From positions 62,001 to 126,000 of the forward strand of contig JAGQDJ010000054.1 in NCBI GenBank assembly GCA_022885665.1: a stretch of DNA of 64,000 nt. Direction: 5' to 3'. Origin of the DNA: Triops longicaudatus. Taxonomy: Eukaryota > Arthropoda > Branchiopoda > Notostraca > Triopsidae. The translations under genes were made by a program, and so were the position numbers. This document shows, piece after piece, positions 24,601-37,510 of this stretch (positions within the stretch are counted from its first letter, which is position 1; the number at the start of each line of letters is the position of its first letter). Below the pieces are notes generated by a model. The model was not told the origin of the DNA. It worked only from the letters and a program-made list of their open reading frames with translations, and made no database searches.

Positions 24601-27600
24601 AAAGTTGTCGTGCAGGGTGGAGTTCGTTGAGTTCTTCCTGGGCTGAGTTCTTTAGAAGAATAAAACGACTACATAATCTTGATTCCTTTGAGCTCCCTGT
24701 CCTTTTCCTAATTGTTGCTTAACAACTTTTAAAAATAAACGGCAACTGCATCACGAAACCACGACGTCACTGCCGTTTTCTCTGCTGGTATCCACGCAAC
24801 GCACGAACAATCAACCCCCAAATGAAGACAAAAGAAGTGCAACTTTCAACGAGGAAATCAAAAACCTTACTGTATTTCTTGACCAACCGCAACGCGCAAT
24901 GGCCTACAGTTAAACTCCCTTCGTATTTACTTTTGTTTCGAAAAAGACATTACTTTTACAGTAAGCTTAACTGTGTTATAACTAGGGCTCATTTGGAGTC
25001 ATTATGCTGGAAAATAGATTGAGTCACTGTTTCCCACGCTTACCGTTCTTTACCAAAGTGCTTCTCTGTGTCCAATTGTCTCCTCGAGGGCAGTATTGCT
25101 TGCGTGCCTAATCTGTCAGGACAAGAAACCTCTCCACGGATGGCCCTTATAAAATCCCTATGCGTTGTCAACTTCAAAGAAGATTTTTTTTATTTCTAAC
25201 CCACTTACTACCCGATTTAGACTAACCAGATATATAAAAGAAAACACAAAGACAAGCAAAAAGAATGTGACATAAGAAAAGATATAAAAGGAGGAAAGTC
25301 TTCCATTTAAGTCTACAAGACAATGGGATCTTGGGTGTTGCACCTGGCTGGCTTGGATCGGGACAAACACCTTATCACGAATCCAGAAGCCTCTGGATAT
25401 CCCCGGTAGGTTGTACAAGACTGCGGATACGACCAAAAAGCAAGAATGTGACGACGCTATAATGATTATGACAAGCAAAGGGGCTCTATCGTGGTACTAC
25501 TATCAAGGCAAAACCCCTCCTAACGCCCTTTCAGCAATTGGTCACGTTAGGGCCCCATTTTAAAGGTCTTTGGCCTTCAAAATTTTCAACACAGTCGCAT
25601 CACCTCCTTCACCGCAAAAATTCCAATGAATTACAAATTGAGAACGTTACCTGTGCTCTAGCTACCGTAACCGCAGTTTTAATTATATTTGACACTTACG
25701 GCTATCGAGTAACGTTTCAGCTACTTCTTGACCGAAAACAACACGAAACTAACGCAAGTCGCCTGTTTTCATTTAAAATATATATAAAAATAAATATATC
25801 TATTATGATACACTCGAGTCCCATAATTCCCTTTATTCCACTTCAGCTAAATGGCGAGAATAGAGTGTGTTATGAAATTATTCTTCCTTTACTTTAACCC
25901 GTTTTTCCACCTGAAAATCCAGGCTGGATTAAGCCCCCGAAAAGGAGTAACAGAACTTGACGGGCCAAGAAGTATTATTTAGACAAGGTCTCTGGTTAAT
26001 GTGACTAAACCCAAAAACGCAGAAGTTTTCTCTGGGGATATCAACGTATGTAACTGATCCCTTTCGAAGGACGAAAGAGAAACTTAACCAGATCTTGGGT
26101 GATACAGGCGCCTTCGTACACAAGCGCAAACATTCATGGCTGCACAGTGGAAAAGTCAAAACCGCACAATGCAGCCATGCTTAGCTGGCACCGCTGAAAA
26201 GATCTGTCTCAAGCAAATTATTTTTGACAAAAAACAGCACCCTCCCTATTTCGTGTCTGTAATCTAAAAGGCCTTTCAAAAGTTTCAGTTTTCGGTTAAA
26301 CATTTCAAGGCGGCACATACTTTATATAGGTTATTTTATATATACAGGTTATTTACGTATTATGCTGCGGACCTATAACGAGTTCTGATAGACGGACGTA
26401 CTGTAGTGTACAATACAAAGCAATACGCACGTGTATCATTCTTTTGTAAATAGAAACGACAAGAATTTCCGAGAGCAGGTGTTGAATGCTTCACGCCATA
26501 GTTTGTGTCGGATCTTTTTTTCTTTTTACCTTGAACGAACTTTGTTACACTAAACACGAATGTGCTGTAAAAATCTAACGGGACAAACTCGTTTTTCCAA
26601 TGAGGCGCTGTTGACACGCTAGCTTGATCGTAAGAGAATAGAACAAGTTTGAATGCGCTCGCGAAACTTTTAAGCTGATTCTCGTTTAGTGACTTGCGAC
26701 GTTTTCTGGGACAAGGATTGTAACTGTTCTTACACTACTTTTACTTTCTCATTTTTGATTGTCATTCTTTTCCAATTTGGTGCCTAAAGTGTATGCAAAC
26801 TCTGCTTCCTTTTCATGACTTTCCCTTTTTTGCCTGGATAAAATGAAACCAGTCAAATCTCTTTGCTTTTTTGCGTTCAACAGAAAATTGCTCTACCTAC
26901 GTTTGTCTCACGATTCCATAGAAAATACCTTCTCCATAATCTTTTCCCAGTGGTGCACCGTGTTTTTCCTTCGCCCACTTCACCAACACTTATATTCCCA
27001 GATTTCTTCCAACACGATAATTCATACAAGGATTCTCTTCATCTTCCACGCCGAGTGTCAGAAAGAAAATTGAAGTAGTGTACCGATAATTGGGTACGCA
27101 CGAAACACTTAACTATGTATTGTACTGTATACTTCAAGCGAAGGAAACCTTTCCTCGGAGGTAGATCTTCCACCCAAAAGGTATCTATTCGTACTAGGAT
27201 GTTGATAGCAAGATCCAAAAACGAGGAGGTCCTCGGCCCTGCTGTAGCCAGGAGAAACTAACGGGATCGTCACTCAGGTACCTCAACTTCTAATACTATT
27301 TGTAGAGCTTTGGGAGCTTGAGAAGAGGGAGCAAAGATGAGAATGAAGGGAAAAAAAAAGAAAAAAAGGTTGGCGAGAAGTTGCGTTGCTAATAATAAAA
27401 ATAAATCTTCTGACTTCGTGAAAAAAGGGGGGCGCAAGTTTTATTTCTTTATATAACAGCACGTGCCAGGAAAAAGTTTTCCATTCCCTCCAAGGAAACG
27501 TGCAAAAGAAAATGTGAAAATTCCTTTTTACCCCTTAAACCGGGATTTTCAAAGCTGGAGGCCAAGAAGTGGTAATGTTGTCGGTTAAGACAACGAGCTA

Positions 27601-30600
27601 ATTGTTCCAGCAAGGCAGAAAGGAATGCAACAAAAGAGCTACTGGTGTAAACCTTCCACAGCGGATCTTCGCTCCAAGGGATTTCGACGTCAACTTTTTG
27701 GCTACGGACAACGGATGTCATTTTCCTAGCTTTTGACTTCGTCTTCCTATCATGTGTGTTGCTAAACAAAGAATGCCAATGAATCCGTACTGTGCAGATC
27801 GGTCCAGACACCTACTTTTTCCCTCAGCTTGAAAAACGCTTACCAACCAAAATATTCCCCGGAAAAATGGTCGGGAATACTCAGAAAGCGCCCCGGTATC
27901 GTCGTTTCCGTGCTAGGGAAAACGTTTACAACAAGTGAATTCCATTAGGCCACATATCGTTTAGTAGGTATTGGACGACGGCCAAGTTTTCCATATTTAT
28001 TGTATTTCTTAATTCATTTATATATTTGAAATTCGCAATTAAGTAAGTTGGGTAACTAGCGAGGTCGTTAAAAAGTTTTATCAATTTTTATCACAACCGT
28101 GCTAGTAAACTGAGATTACGGGCGGTATCTAAATGAGTTTCTACGAAAGAAACGGGGTTCTCAGATGAAGAATGTGGGATGGAAAAGAGCAGAGTCCTTT
28201 TGGCCCGGCCAAGACGGGTTTTCGCCTTCCTTATCGCTTCTTAAATGATTACAAATGACCTATTCACAGCACGTATCTGTTTCTCTCCCGGGCTTCCGTC
28301 AATACAAACCTGAAATTTAGGCCAGAAATCGTAAACCTGTAACACCATTTCGCCGCCCAAATGCCACCTAGCACTGCGTGAAGGTGCTGCAATTAAGACG
28401 ACCTAACCTACCAAACAGACGTGTCGTGTCATTAACGAGTTCCTCAATTGAGAAATTCTGACATCTGGACTGGATTCTACGCGTCTCCCCGGACTAAAGG
28501 CTCAATTATTAGCTTTCGTTTACTGTTAGAGCTATTTATCCCCAGCCATCTGAAAATAATCGCCGGCCGTTTATGACCTTCAATTCAAAACTTTTTATAT
28601 ACTCCTCGGACAATGTTTTCTTTATACTTCGCCCCCCTTCTGAATGTAAATAAAGTCTAGGTTATCCTGATTATGGTAATGCAAGAACCAGAGCTAACAT
28701 GAGCATACTCGAAATTTCGCGAGCCATGAGCGTGATAGCTCGTTTTTTTTCGCGCGCGGAGAGCAACGAGCTCGCGAGTAGAACGTCATCTACTTCACGA
28801 ATTCTTTTTTTTTTCATGCATCAAAAAGAAGGCACCCTACGAATTACTTTTGTTGTCCTATCCATCCACTGTTGATTGGCTGTGTATTCTGTTTTCCTGT
28901 TCCAAGTTAGAACGCAAGATGCTATGTTTAAATAACCTTAGACCATGGAATCCACGGAATGCAAATTTACGATTTTGTATCTCCCTTTGTCAGTTCCCTA
29001 ACCTACAAAACTTAACTTATCTAAGACTACTAAACCTGAAGAAAAAACAAGCACAATGGGAGTCATTTCCCCTTGCTTTAAACTTATTAGATCCTGGAGT
29101 TTTTATACATTTAATTAATAAGCTATTCGTATAAAGACCATTGGGAAAGTGGAGAAGTTCGGTCAGGGAAATTTGGTCTAAGTTAATCCCATTTTTTGGA
29201 GACAAAAATCAGTTAAAAGATAAAAAGAAGTAAAAATGTGAAAAAAAAATGCGATTTCGCAAGTAAATAAAAAAAAAAAACAATTGCGAGCGGAAATTTT
29301 GAAATGAGCCCTTTTTAGCTCTGACTTGAGCTAAAATTCCCGGGCTTAAATTCGGTTTCTATTACAGCACTTCACGTAATACGAAAAAGACAAGATTCTT
29401 TACTTCAAAACTACGCTACATTCACATTACAAATGAGAATATTTACAGTAGTTGACTTCTAACCGTTCTTATTTAGAGTATCGGAAGATCTCACCTTGTC
29501 CATAAAGTTGTTCTTATTTTATTTTCTAAAGTTATATTTTTGCATTGCTTGCACGTTTAATAATTTATTCAGTTGTAATCTATTTTATACTTACGGTAGT
29601 ATTTTACCAGCCTTTCGTAGCACAGTATTGTTTTAGATGTTTTTACTTTTCATTTCCTGTGAAATAACTAAACTTATATGCTTGTTATTTTTAAAAAGTT
29701 GTCTTGTTAACGATTTATTTTTTACACACTAGTGCATGGGGTGTGACCAAGACGTATTTTAAGTATTATCGTGAAAGTGCATCGTTCGTCACGCCGAATC
29801 TTATTGAAGCTTTCATCATTAAACGAGGGTCATGCTATGCTTTCAAGGTTAGGGCTATTCAGATCTTTTAGCTCTAATTACGCACAAATCGCTGTATTCA
29901 ATTTCCAAAAGCGAAACAAGGAGAGCAGTATCCCATTACTGCTAAGGTGGACCAAAAACCGCGCCCCTTCTACGTGTTCTAATGTTGCATGTACCCCCCA
30001 AGTTTTTTGTGTTACTTTTGGGTGGGAAACTGGGGCCTAACGAACATAAGCAGATGTCTTTTACACTTGAGGCCGCACATTCCTACTTTTAAACCCCCTA
30101 AAGCTAATCCTCCTAAGATCTTGAACCCTATGTCCTGAACACATTCTGTTCTCCCTTGGGCTGTTTTGTGTGTACAAAAGGCAAAAACCGGGAACCCTCT
30201 TTTACGAATAAATGATGGCGACCCTCTATCTTATTGGTTATGGTCCGTAAAGATGTGAGGATTTTCTTCCACTATAACTGCGATGGCCTTCCGAGGCTAG
30301 GAAAACGTACCGGAGACCTTGCTCGTGGGCAAATATGTTAGTAAAGTCCCTTTTTTTAATCACTTACGGTAATTAAACAAGGAGCTCTATCATTTTTTGG
30401 TACATTGTGGGACTGAAAACTGGAAGCCCAAACAAAAAAGAAAGATCCTTGAAAGGTCACGAACTTGATGCGGACAAGAAACGCAAGAATGACATGAAAT
30501 ACGTTTGAATTCTTGGATTTTACATTAGCTTGGCTAACACGCACGACATTTTGAGACACTAAGCCAGCGTGCTGGACAAAAACACTGGGGAGAATATATT

Positions 30601-30760
30601 TTTTGAGACTTGATCATTCAGAGCGAGGAAAACTAACTTACCTTAGGAATTAAAGTCCCGTGGTCCCAGAATTTTACATTAAGAAAAACGCAGTAAATCC
30701 AATGTCATTTAGGAAGATAAAATTATTTTCCTCGGCAACATCAGATCGGAGTCACAACAG
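24601..30760. other. Gene-poor region, nothing named
   Basis: Only short, mutually overlapping open frames, mostly AT-rich. One minus-strand stretch (27532-27721) looks more like a real exon and is listed separately. No repeats of clear identity were seen. Confidence 0.45.
27532..27721 (-). CDS. Candidate minus-strand first coding exon, unknown
   Basis: ATG at 27721-27719 opens 63 codons (MTSVVRSQKVDVEIPW, then SEDPLWKVYTSSSFVAF and so on) ending at a GTAAAA donor after 27532, a donor form also used by exons in E78 and the LIM gene. It ends one base into a codon, which fits the acceptor at 22388. It could be a distal first exon of the LIM gene, a separate gene or chance. No known domain recognised. 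Confidence 0.22.
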
Positions 30761-30765
30761 GGGTT

Positions 30766-30800
30766 TATAAATACACAACACAAAGACCCAAGCAGTCAAA
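30766..30800 (+). promoter_or_regulatory. Candidate TATA-type core promoter
   Basis: TATAAATA at 30766-30773 is followed about 25-30 bases later by GCAGTCAAA, similar to an arthropod initiator. An ATG follows at 30813. Based on spacing and motif only. Confidence 0.35.
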
Positions 30801-30812
30801 GCTGATTAACAC

Positions 30813-30995
30813 ATGCTATCGACTATACTGCCCTGGCACTTCTTCAACCCCAGCACACCGTGTTCTCGGTTGGCATGGGAGCGTTGGTTTACGCTTGTAT
30901 TTTGTCTTGTGGGTCTAGCTTTTAGTGGGGGTTTACAGCTTCTACACCATCTACTGACGCGGTCGAAAGATAAGTTGCGAAACGCGAACCAGTAA
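30813..30995 (+). CDS. Small hypothetical protein (60 aa) with one hydrophobic segment
   Basis: ATG at 30813 to TAA at 30993-30995, just after the candidate TATA promoter. The protein has one membrane-like stretch (WFTLVFCLVGLAFSGGLQLL) and a basic tail. Not recognised. It could be a short membrane peptide or a chance frame. Confidence 0.22.
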   Translation: MLSTILPWHFFNPSTPCSRLAWERWFTLVFCLVGLAFSGGLQLLHHLLTRSKDKLRNANQ

Positions 30996-31365
30996 GGCTT
31001 CTGTAACCACGGGTTACTTGGGAAAATTGTTTCTAGCCCGGGTGCAAAAGGCAGTTGCTCAAAGGCTGCGAGAAGAATTTTTTTTTTCGGAATTTATCCG
31101 TTGATGGACAGTGGATTAGTTTCTGAGGTGTGAGCAATCAGTCTGACCCAGGTAATCACTACGTAACTCTTCTTGCTAACCAGTGATCGGTTATTTCGTT
31201 GGGCTGGCAAAGTCGCCGCTCGGCTCGGCTCATAACACCTCAAAGACAAGCCGAGCCTTCAGCCAGTCCTATTATTTCGGACGTATATGAAAAATTACCA
31301 GTACTTTTTTTTAAAAGAATACCTTGCGAACTACATATAGAGGAGGGATGGGAACAAACAGCTTC

Positions 31366-31412
31366 AGCTTCAGTGTGAGATCCAGCACGGTGCTGGATCT
31401 CACACTGAAGCT
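31366..31412. repeat. 47-bp palindrome: perfect 23-bp arms, 1-nt centre
   Basis: The arm at 31366-31388 (AGCTTCAGTGTGAGATCC, then AGCAC) is the exact reverse complement of 31390-31412, separated by a single G at 31389. It is preceded by a partial direct copy GCTTCAG. Not part of any recognised gene. Confidence 0.9.
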
Positions 31413-32844
31413 CGAGACCCATAAATAGTGCATTTGTGATTTATATTGATTTTTTATCTTGATTAATTGATTAATCAGAAAAAACTTACAGAATAATGGT
31501 TATGATACATACATTTCTAACATATGAGTGTCAAATATGTATTTATTAGTTACTTATCAATTTCGATAAGAAACAACTTACTTTTCGTAGTTTCTTGAAG
31601 GAAAACTTATTTTGCTGCAATTCGCACTATTCTTGCACAAATAATAATTTGTCTTTTTGACTTAAGGGTGTGCAATTAAAGCTATAAGCTGTTAAATCGT
31701 GTACGGAAAACGAATATCACAGTGTTTAGAGGAATGTCAACAAATAGTGCCGTTAGAAAATTGGTGAAAATTCGCGAAAAGTTATTTTGGCCTATTTGCT
31801 TTTACTCTTTTAAAATTGTGCGTCATCATTTGCTGACACCAGCACCCGAGCCTCTTCGCTGTTTGTGCAATTTGTGGAAGGAACGTTAGAATGTCGAGAT
31901 TAAAATTTGCGACAACGAGGTACTGTCACATACAGAGTGAAATGCAATTTCATCTTGCAGAGACGCTATTTCTGGGAAGTTATGGCGTGATATTAATTCA
32001 TTAATGCGTAAAATTCTTGAAAAAGTAAATAAATCTCAGCAAATTGTAATATTTACTGAAAGTTTCCGAGGTATCGTCTACAAATTTGTTGAGTTCGGTA
32101 GATTGCTTTACCTCCTTCTTCCTCGCTAAAAATTTCCATGCAAACGCCATCTAAGAGAGTGTTAGACAATCATTACTGAGTACGCACAAATGATTTCAAG
32201 GTTATCACCAGATGGCGAAACAAGCCTTTGCTATTGAAAGTTCTGAATACTTACATCGGAGTCACTTAGTCAGTAACCTGATAGCCCAAGGGTTTTAATT
32301 GATACCATCTAACAAACGGAACGTGTTGCGGAAGTCCTAAGTAATTGTTTTGGTAGAACGAGTTCGATCAACCGATAACTCGCTTCTTTCTTATATAAAA
32401 GAACAATCGAACAAGGTGACAAATGACATGTCAGCCGTAAAGTGTCTAATACTCTCCTAAAAAAGCCAGGGACTCTTAGTTTAAAAAAAAATAAAAAAAT
32501 AGACCTTATACACCGTTCCAAGACCTGAAGGTATATACAAACTCATTCAAAGTGTCACATTTGCGGCTTGAATGAAGGCCTTGAGGTCCAAATCTTCAAT
32601 ACATGGCTGAAAGGAAGTCGAAAATTTCAGAAGTTTTCTTTTTCTTTTTCTTTCACCATACATGCAAAAATAAATTTGAGATGTCGAACTACATTCAACA
32701 GTACAGACAGCATGACGTTTTCACATATTCAGCACGCACTGCTTAATGAATTTTTGAGTTCGAAGCTTTGCTCAGAAACAAGTGTTAAGGATGGGGGGTC
32801 CTACTGTTGCAATTCAACGCATTTCTTTACTCGTTCGGCTAAAT

Positions 32845-32996
32845 CAGGGGTTCAGAAACTTTTCAGCTCGTGGCAGCTTTTCACTTCAGGACTGTCACCG
32901 TAAAGTTAGTTGTACTTAAATTAATGTCGGTCGAAATTTTGAACCATTCGCGACGCCCTTACAAGGCAACCACGGCGCACAGTTTAGAAACCGCTG
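32845..32996. mobile_element. hAT-like non-autonomous element (152 bp)
   Basis: The left end CAGGGGTTCAGAAACTTTT and the inverted right end CAGCGGTTTCTAAACTGTG resemble the hAT/Charlie terminus form CAGnGGTTCTCAAACT. The flanking 8-mers GGCTAAAT (32837-32844) and GGTTAAGT (32997-33004) agree at 6 of 8 positions, as for an old 8-bp target duplication. No transposase. Confidence 0.6.
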
Positions 32997-35900
32997 GGTT
33001 AAGTAATACTTGTCTACCATTGTATCAGTAGGTAAATTCATCTTATTAGATTCTTGATATTGCCATAAAAAAATAGTGGTGAGCCATTCATTATCCCCGG
33101 GCTAGTAAAAATGTTCGCGCACATGCGCATGACCTTGTAGAATGATGCTCTAACGGTGCCAGGAATACCGTTCGCAAGTACGAGGAAAACTTTGCCCGGC
33201 TTTTCGTTTTCAATACTGTTAACTTCCGCTACGCCATATCCTTTTGGTTTTACAAGTCCAGGCACCCCTTTTCCAAAGTCGTTTTCACTAACAACGACTG
33301 GTGGATCAACGTTACTTTAACTTTGGCCTTAAAATGCTGCAAAAAAGAAACTGACGTGTTTCGCCTGCAACCGGTTTTTAGCATTTGCTTTATGCAAATT
33401 ACTTGCACAGCGGATGGAACACGTTATTATTAAACTCATTAGGAAAGGCCAAACAGACTCCAAACATTTTGCAATGTTTCACCATATTCTTTTCTTACAT
33501 GGGAGTCACAAATGAAAATATTCTGGCCTTAAATCAAAATCCCTTGGTTTTATCACAAATTGTAACTGGACAACTCGTAGGCGATGGGTGATGCTCCGCA
33601 AGATTTGTATTGGGACAACATTTGAGGCTTATAGGAGAAGCCAAACTGTAAAAATGTTGCCAAATTTTGTTCAAAGGTTTGCAACTATTCATAAGAACGC
33701 ATAAAGCGCGAGACAAAAGCGTAAAGAAAAGAACATTTGCTGTGGTTGTAGTTTTTTTCCTTGTATGGCTGAGACATTCGCAGATGTTTCAACCCAGTAT
33801 GTTAATATCCTGCAGATGCACAGGCTGGCCGTTAAAGTCTTTTCGTCATTTTAAATTTTCACTAGCATGCGGACATAAAAAGCCGCGTTTGTCCAACGTT
33901 CCTTGGGACTACGCAAACACTATAGTGCGGAACTAGAGAGACCAAAACATACTTAACGCGCACACATTTTCTCTATGCAGAGTTTAAAAAACTAATCTAC
34001 TATAGGAAAAAAATTACAACGTAGGAGCTCGTATAAAGCCTATCTATCTTATGCGTAAGCATGATGTGCAGATAGGTGTAACACAGTGCCACTATATTTC
34101 GAGAAGTGTCAATAAAACGAAACAAAAAAATATAGCAGTCCATATTTCGAAAGGAACCTCGACATGTAACACACATTAGTAAAAGGAACTTCCACGTATG
34201 TTGATAAACTTTTGTAGGGAGTGCATAAGTAATGCACGATATCTTCTGCGAGGTATACGATAAGAGTGCTTGATTTGTAGATGAGAAAATCTTTCAGGGA
34301 CTTAACATGACACCCAATGGACAGTACTATTTTATAAGAAAATGTGCTTCGTGGACGTCTATGATTCGTTTTGCTATCAAGCTGAGACCGACGCAAAGGA
34401 GTACAAGCCCACACATAGCTCTGTCCATTTGATATTGCTACGGAGTTGGCAAGTTTGCCAAAACTAGTCTCAATTTCGTGCAAACCTGCAATACTTTGTG
34501 GCCTTGACCACAGAACCGAAGCGCAAGCTGACTGTCCGATGGTAGCAGACAAAGGTTGCAAACCAGTCTCGGATGTCCCGAGGTCAACGGCATGCAGCTC
34601 CATTCTCCACACAAGATGGTGGCGATTCAAAGGTCCTCCTCATGCAATTCTGTATTAAACTGCCATATACAGACCGGGCGGGGAAATTGCAAAAGCAAGC
34701 GACCGGCAAATATCCGCAACTTAGCCCTTGTTAACACGACCGAGAGCCGTGGTTGGCCGTAGCCGTAGTGTTTGTGGCAACGGTCAGCTTAGTACCAGCG
34801 CACGTTGCGCTGCGCCAAGAACTCTTCTTCTGGAAACCAATAAGGTAAGGTGAGGTACCGGTCGCTGAGCTGGTTAGGAACCCTTTTTGTAGCTTGCTGG
34901 TAATCTGCCCAGCATTTTTTTCATAATACGTGACCAGCTTGCTTCTTTGGAGAAGGTTATTCACGGCTTGAAGCACTTTCAGGTAGATGATAATTATGGC
35001 CGTTTATCACACATGACCCGTGGTCTGAAAAAAAATGTTTGGTCCGATGGGAGTTGACTCTCACCTTTGGGCTTCCTTCGGAAAAAAAGGTGTTAACCAA
35101 GTTTCCAATATCGCTATACTGCATGCAAATCGTAAATTATGAAATGTAGCATTTTGTGTGAAAGGGCATCAGGTCCGTGGCCTCGGAAGAATGTATGCTT
35201 CGATTGGTGGGATGTTCGACAAGATAAATTAAGTCATTTCAACCTTTCGTAAATCAAAATAGTCCTCGAGTCGATAATTCAGCGCACATGGTGCGGAACG
35301 CCGATCTAACTTGTATTTTTTTTTAATAAAAAATTGTTTTTTTTTTTAATAAAAGACGCCTTTTTGGTAGGTATGGTAACCGCACAGTTAATCTTTCGCA
35401 GAACTGCACGTCGCAGGGTTTTTGCGCATGACAGTGAAACATAAGCTACGATTTAGGAGCTTCCCTGTGGTAATACTAGTACAGAATACTTAACTCTGCA
35501 AAAGGTTAAAGCCTTTGAGTACCACGCAGCGGGTCTTCTTGCAGCTGGTGCCGAGTACAGTAGTCATTCGTAAAGTAGAAACCATTTTCCCTTGACATGT
35601 ACGAATATGTCTTCGCCAGTATACGGTGAAAGGAAAGTCGTTAGGCAATCTAGAGTTGGCCACAGCTACACATGATCAATTGAATGTGTAACAATGCTTT
35701 AAGGGAATACAGGCAAAGCTAGCGCAGCATAAAACATATCTATTGACCTGGACAGTTTTAATAACCAAAAGATTTAAAGAAGCCGCTGCTTAATAATTGC
35801 CTATCATGATAATCTGGGGAGTTGCAACTTGGTTGCTTCATAAATTGGACTGAAGTTTGTGCACACACACGCATGAAAAAAGAGAGAAACCTTGTACGTG

Positions 35901-37510
35901 AACGTAGCCGTCTACTTGTTGCGCGAGGGCATTGCGAATTGGGTTGGGTTAAACATCTAGGAAGTAAGCAAAGTGTTACGTGCGACGTTCCAGTAGACAT
36001 GCAACGTTATTAAGAGTTTATTTATTAACAGGAATTTTCAATTCTAACCAAAATTTTGTAATCTAAATGTCTTTACCAGGAATGCGAACATATTATCAGA
36101 GATCAGGATCGCCTTGAAATCTTGTAGTTTCAAAATCTTTTAATCTAGAAGCCTCAATCCTTTTCTTTTATATGTTAGTCATATTTGGACATCGAAAATT
36201 AATTACAGCAATCAGAGCTGGGACGCAAGGTAAGCTAATACTGATCTAAAAGTAAAAAAAAAAATAGTGTAACGAAAACAAAACTAAACAAAAATTAAGG
36301 ATTCGTGCGTACTTTTGCAATAAATTAGTTTAAGCTCAGTAGATTCCATTTTTGGATAGGTTGAATTATCCGAATAGCAGGGGTTTTGTTATTTATTCCC
36401 CTATAACTGTTGGGCGCCGGAGGGCCCGTTCACTCGCCGTTGGTAACAAACAATTAGTGAAAGCCAAAGAAAAGCTTAGCAACCACGCGATCGTCAATGA
36501 CACTGATCACTAAAATAAGAGGTATACTTTAAGAAATAAGACCATATTCAAACTAGTTGTCTTCTGTCACACAAAATGAAAGCGTTTTATTCCAAAGCGT
36601 ACCATTAGAGAAGTTTTCATCGCAACTTAGACGTTGAGTTCCCCTACTAACTTTTGGATCCTTGTCAGCTTTTTTATTTCATGGTGATGCTTAAAAATTG
36701 AATTTACAACTGGCTATCAGCGCTCATATGACGTCATGCTCAGCGAACGGTACTGTACATCACTCGGCAGGAATGCGTTCTCCTATCGCGATGTTATCGC
36801 ATTTCTGTAATCGACACTTTGCTGATTTTCTGACCAGCAAATATACCATATTTACATACTAGCGCTTTGTTAAAATTACCTTTAATGAAACTTACGTGAC
36901 AGAATCACTTAAATTATTCGTTCAAAATTTCCTAATATTATTAATGACCCATTAATGACTTCGCAAACATGTTAGCAACAAACGAGCAGACCATATGTTT
37001 GAAAATAAGTCTTGACATTAAGAGCTCAACAAGTTTGCAACTCATAATCGTAAATTCAGATTTTAAAGCCTGGAATCTTAGCTGCTTGCTTATAATCTTA
37101 AAACTACCAAGTACTCTGAAACCTACCAAAGAAATTTTGGGAAAGGTAACTTACGACGAAGACGTCAGAAATTTGCTACTGACATTTTCACCTTGTCAGC
37201 AGTCGACATGAAAGTCTAAACCTGTATAAATGCTCCTTCATGCTTCCTTACTCAGTGCTATGAATTTTGTGTTATTGCATTTACTGCATTTCGTAAAGTA
37301 ATCGAACCATTTACAAGCGAAAACATTTAATGGAAATAAAAAAAACGCTTAAATTAAAATTAAATTCAAAAGTGAACTTGTGTCCAACACGAAACTACAA
37401 CAATAGTATGATCATTATACTTGCTCGTCAACAACAATTAACGCATATCCTTTTGTACATCAAGCGATAATTAGTTTCCAGTATAGGCAATGTTCATTAG
37501 TTCGAGGAAA

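Larger units (their letters stand above)
30996..37510. other. Non-coding region with small hAT-like element and palindrome
   Basis: No recognisable gene. Holds the palindrome at 31366-31412, the hAT-like element at 32845-32996 and T/A-rich runs at about 35319-35353. The minus-strand frame 34109-34630 has no recognisable domain and competes with plus-strand frames. Confidence 0.45.

Noticed and set aside
34109..34630. 173-codon minus-strand frame as a gene
   Set aside because: No known motif; overlapping plus-strand frames of similar quality; no matching splice or promoter signals.
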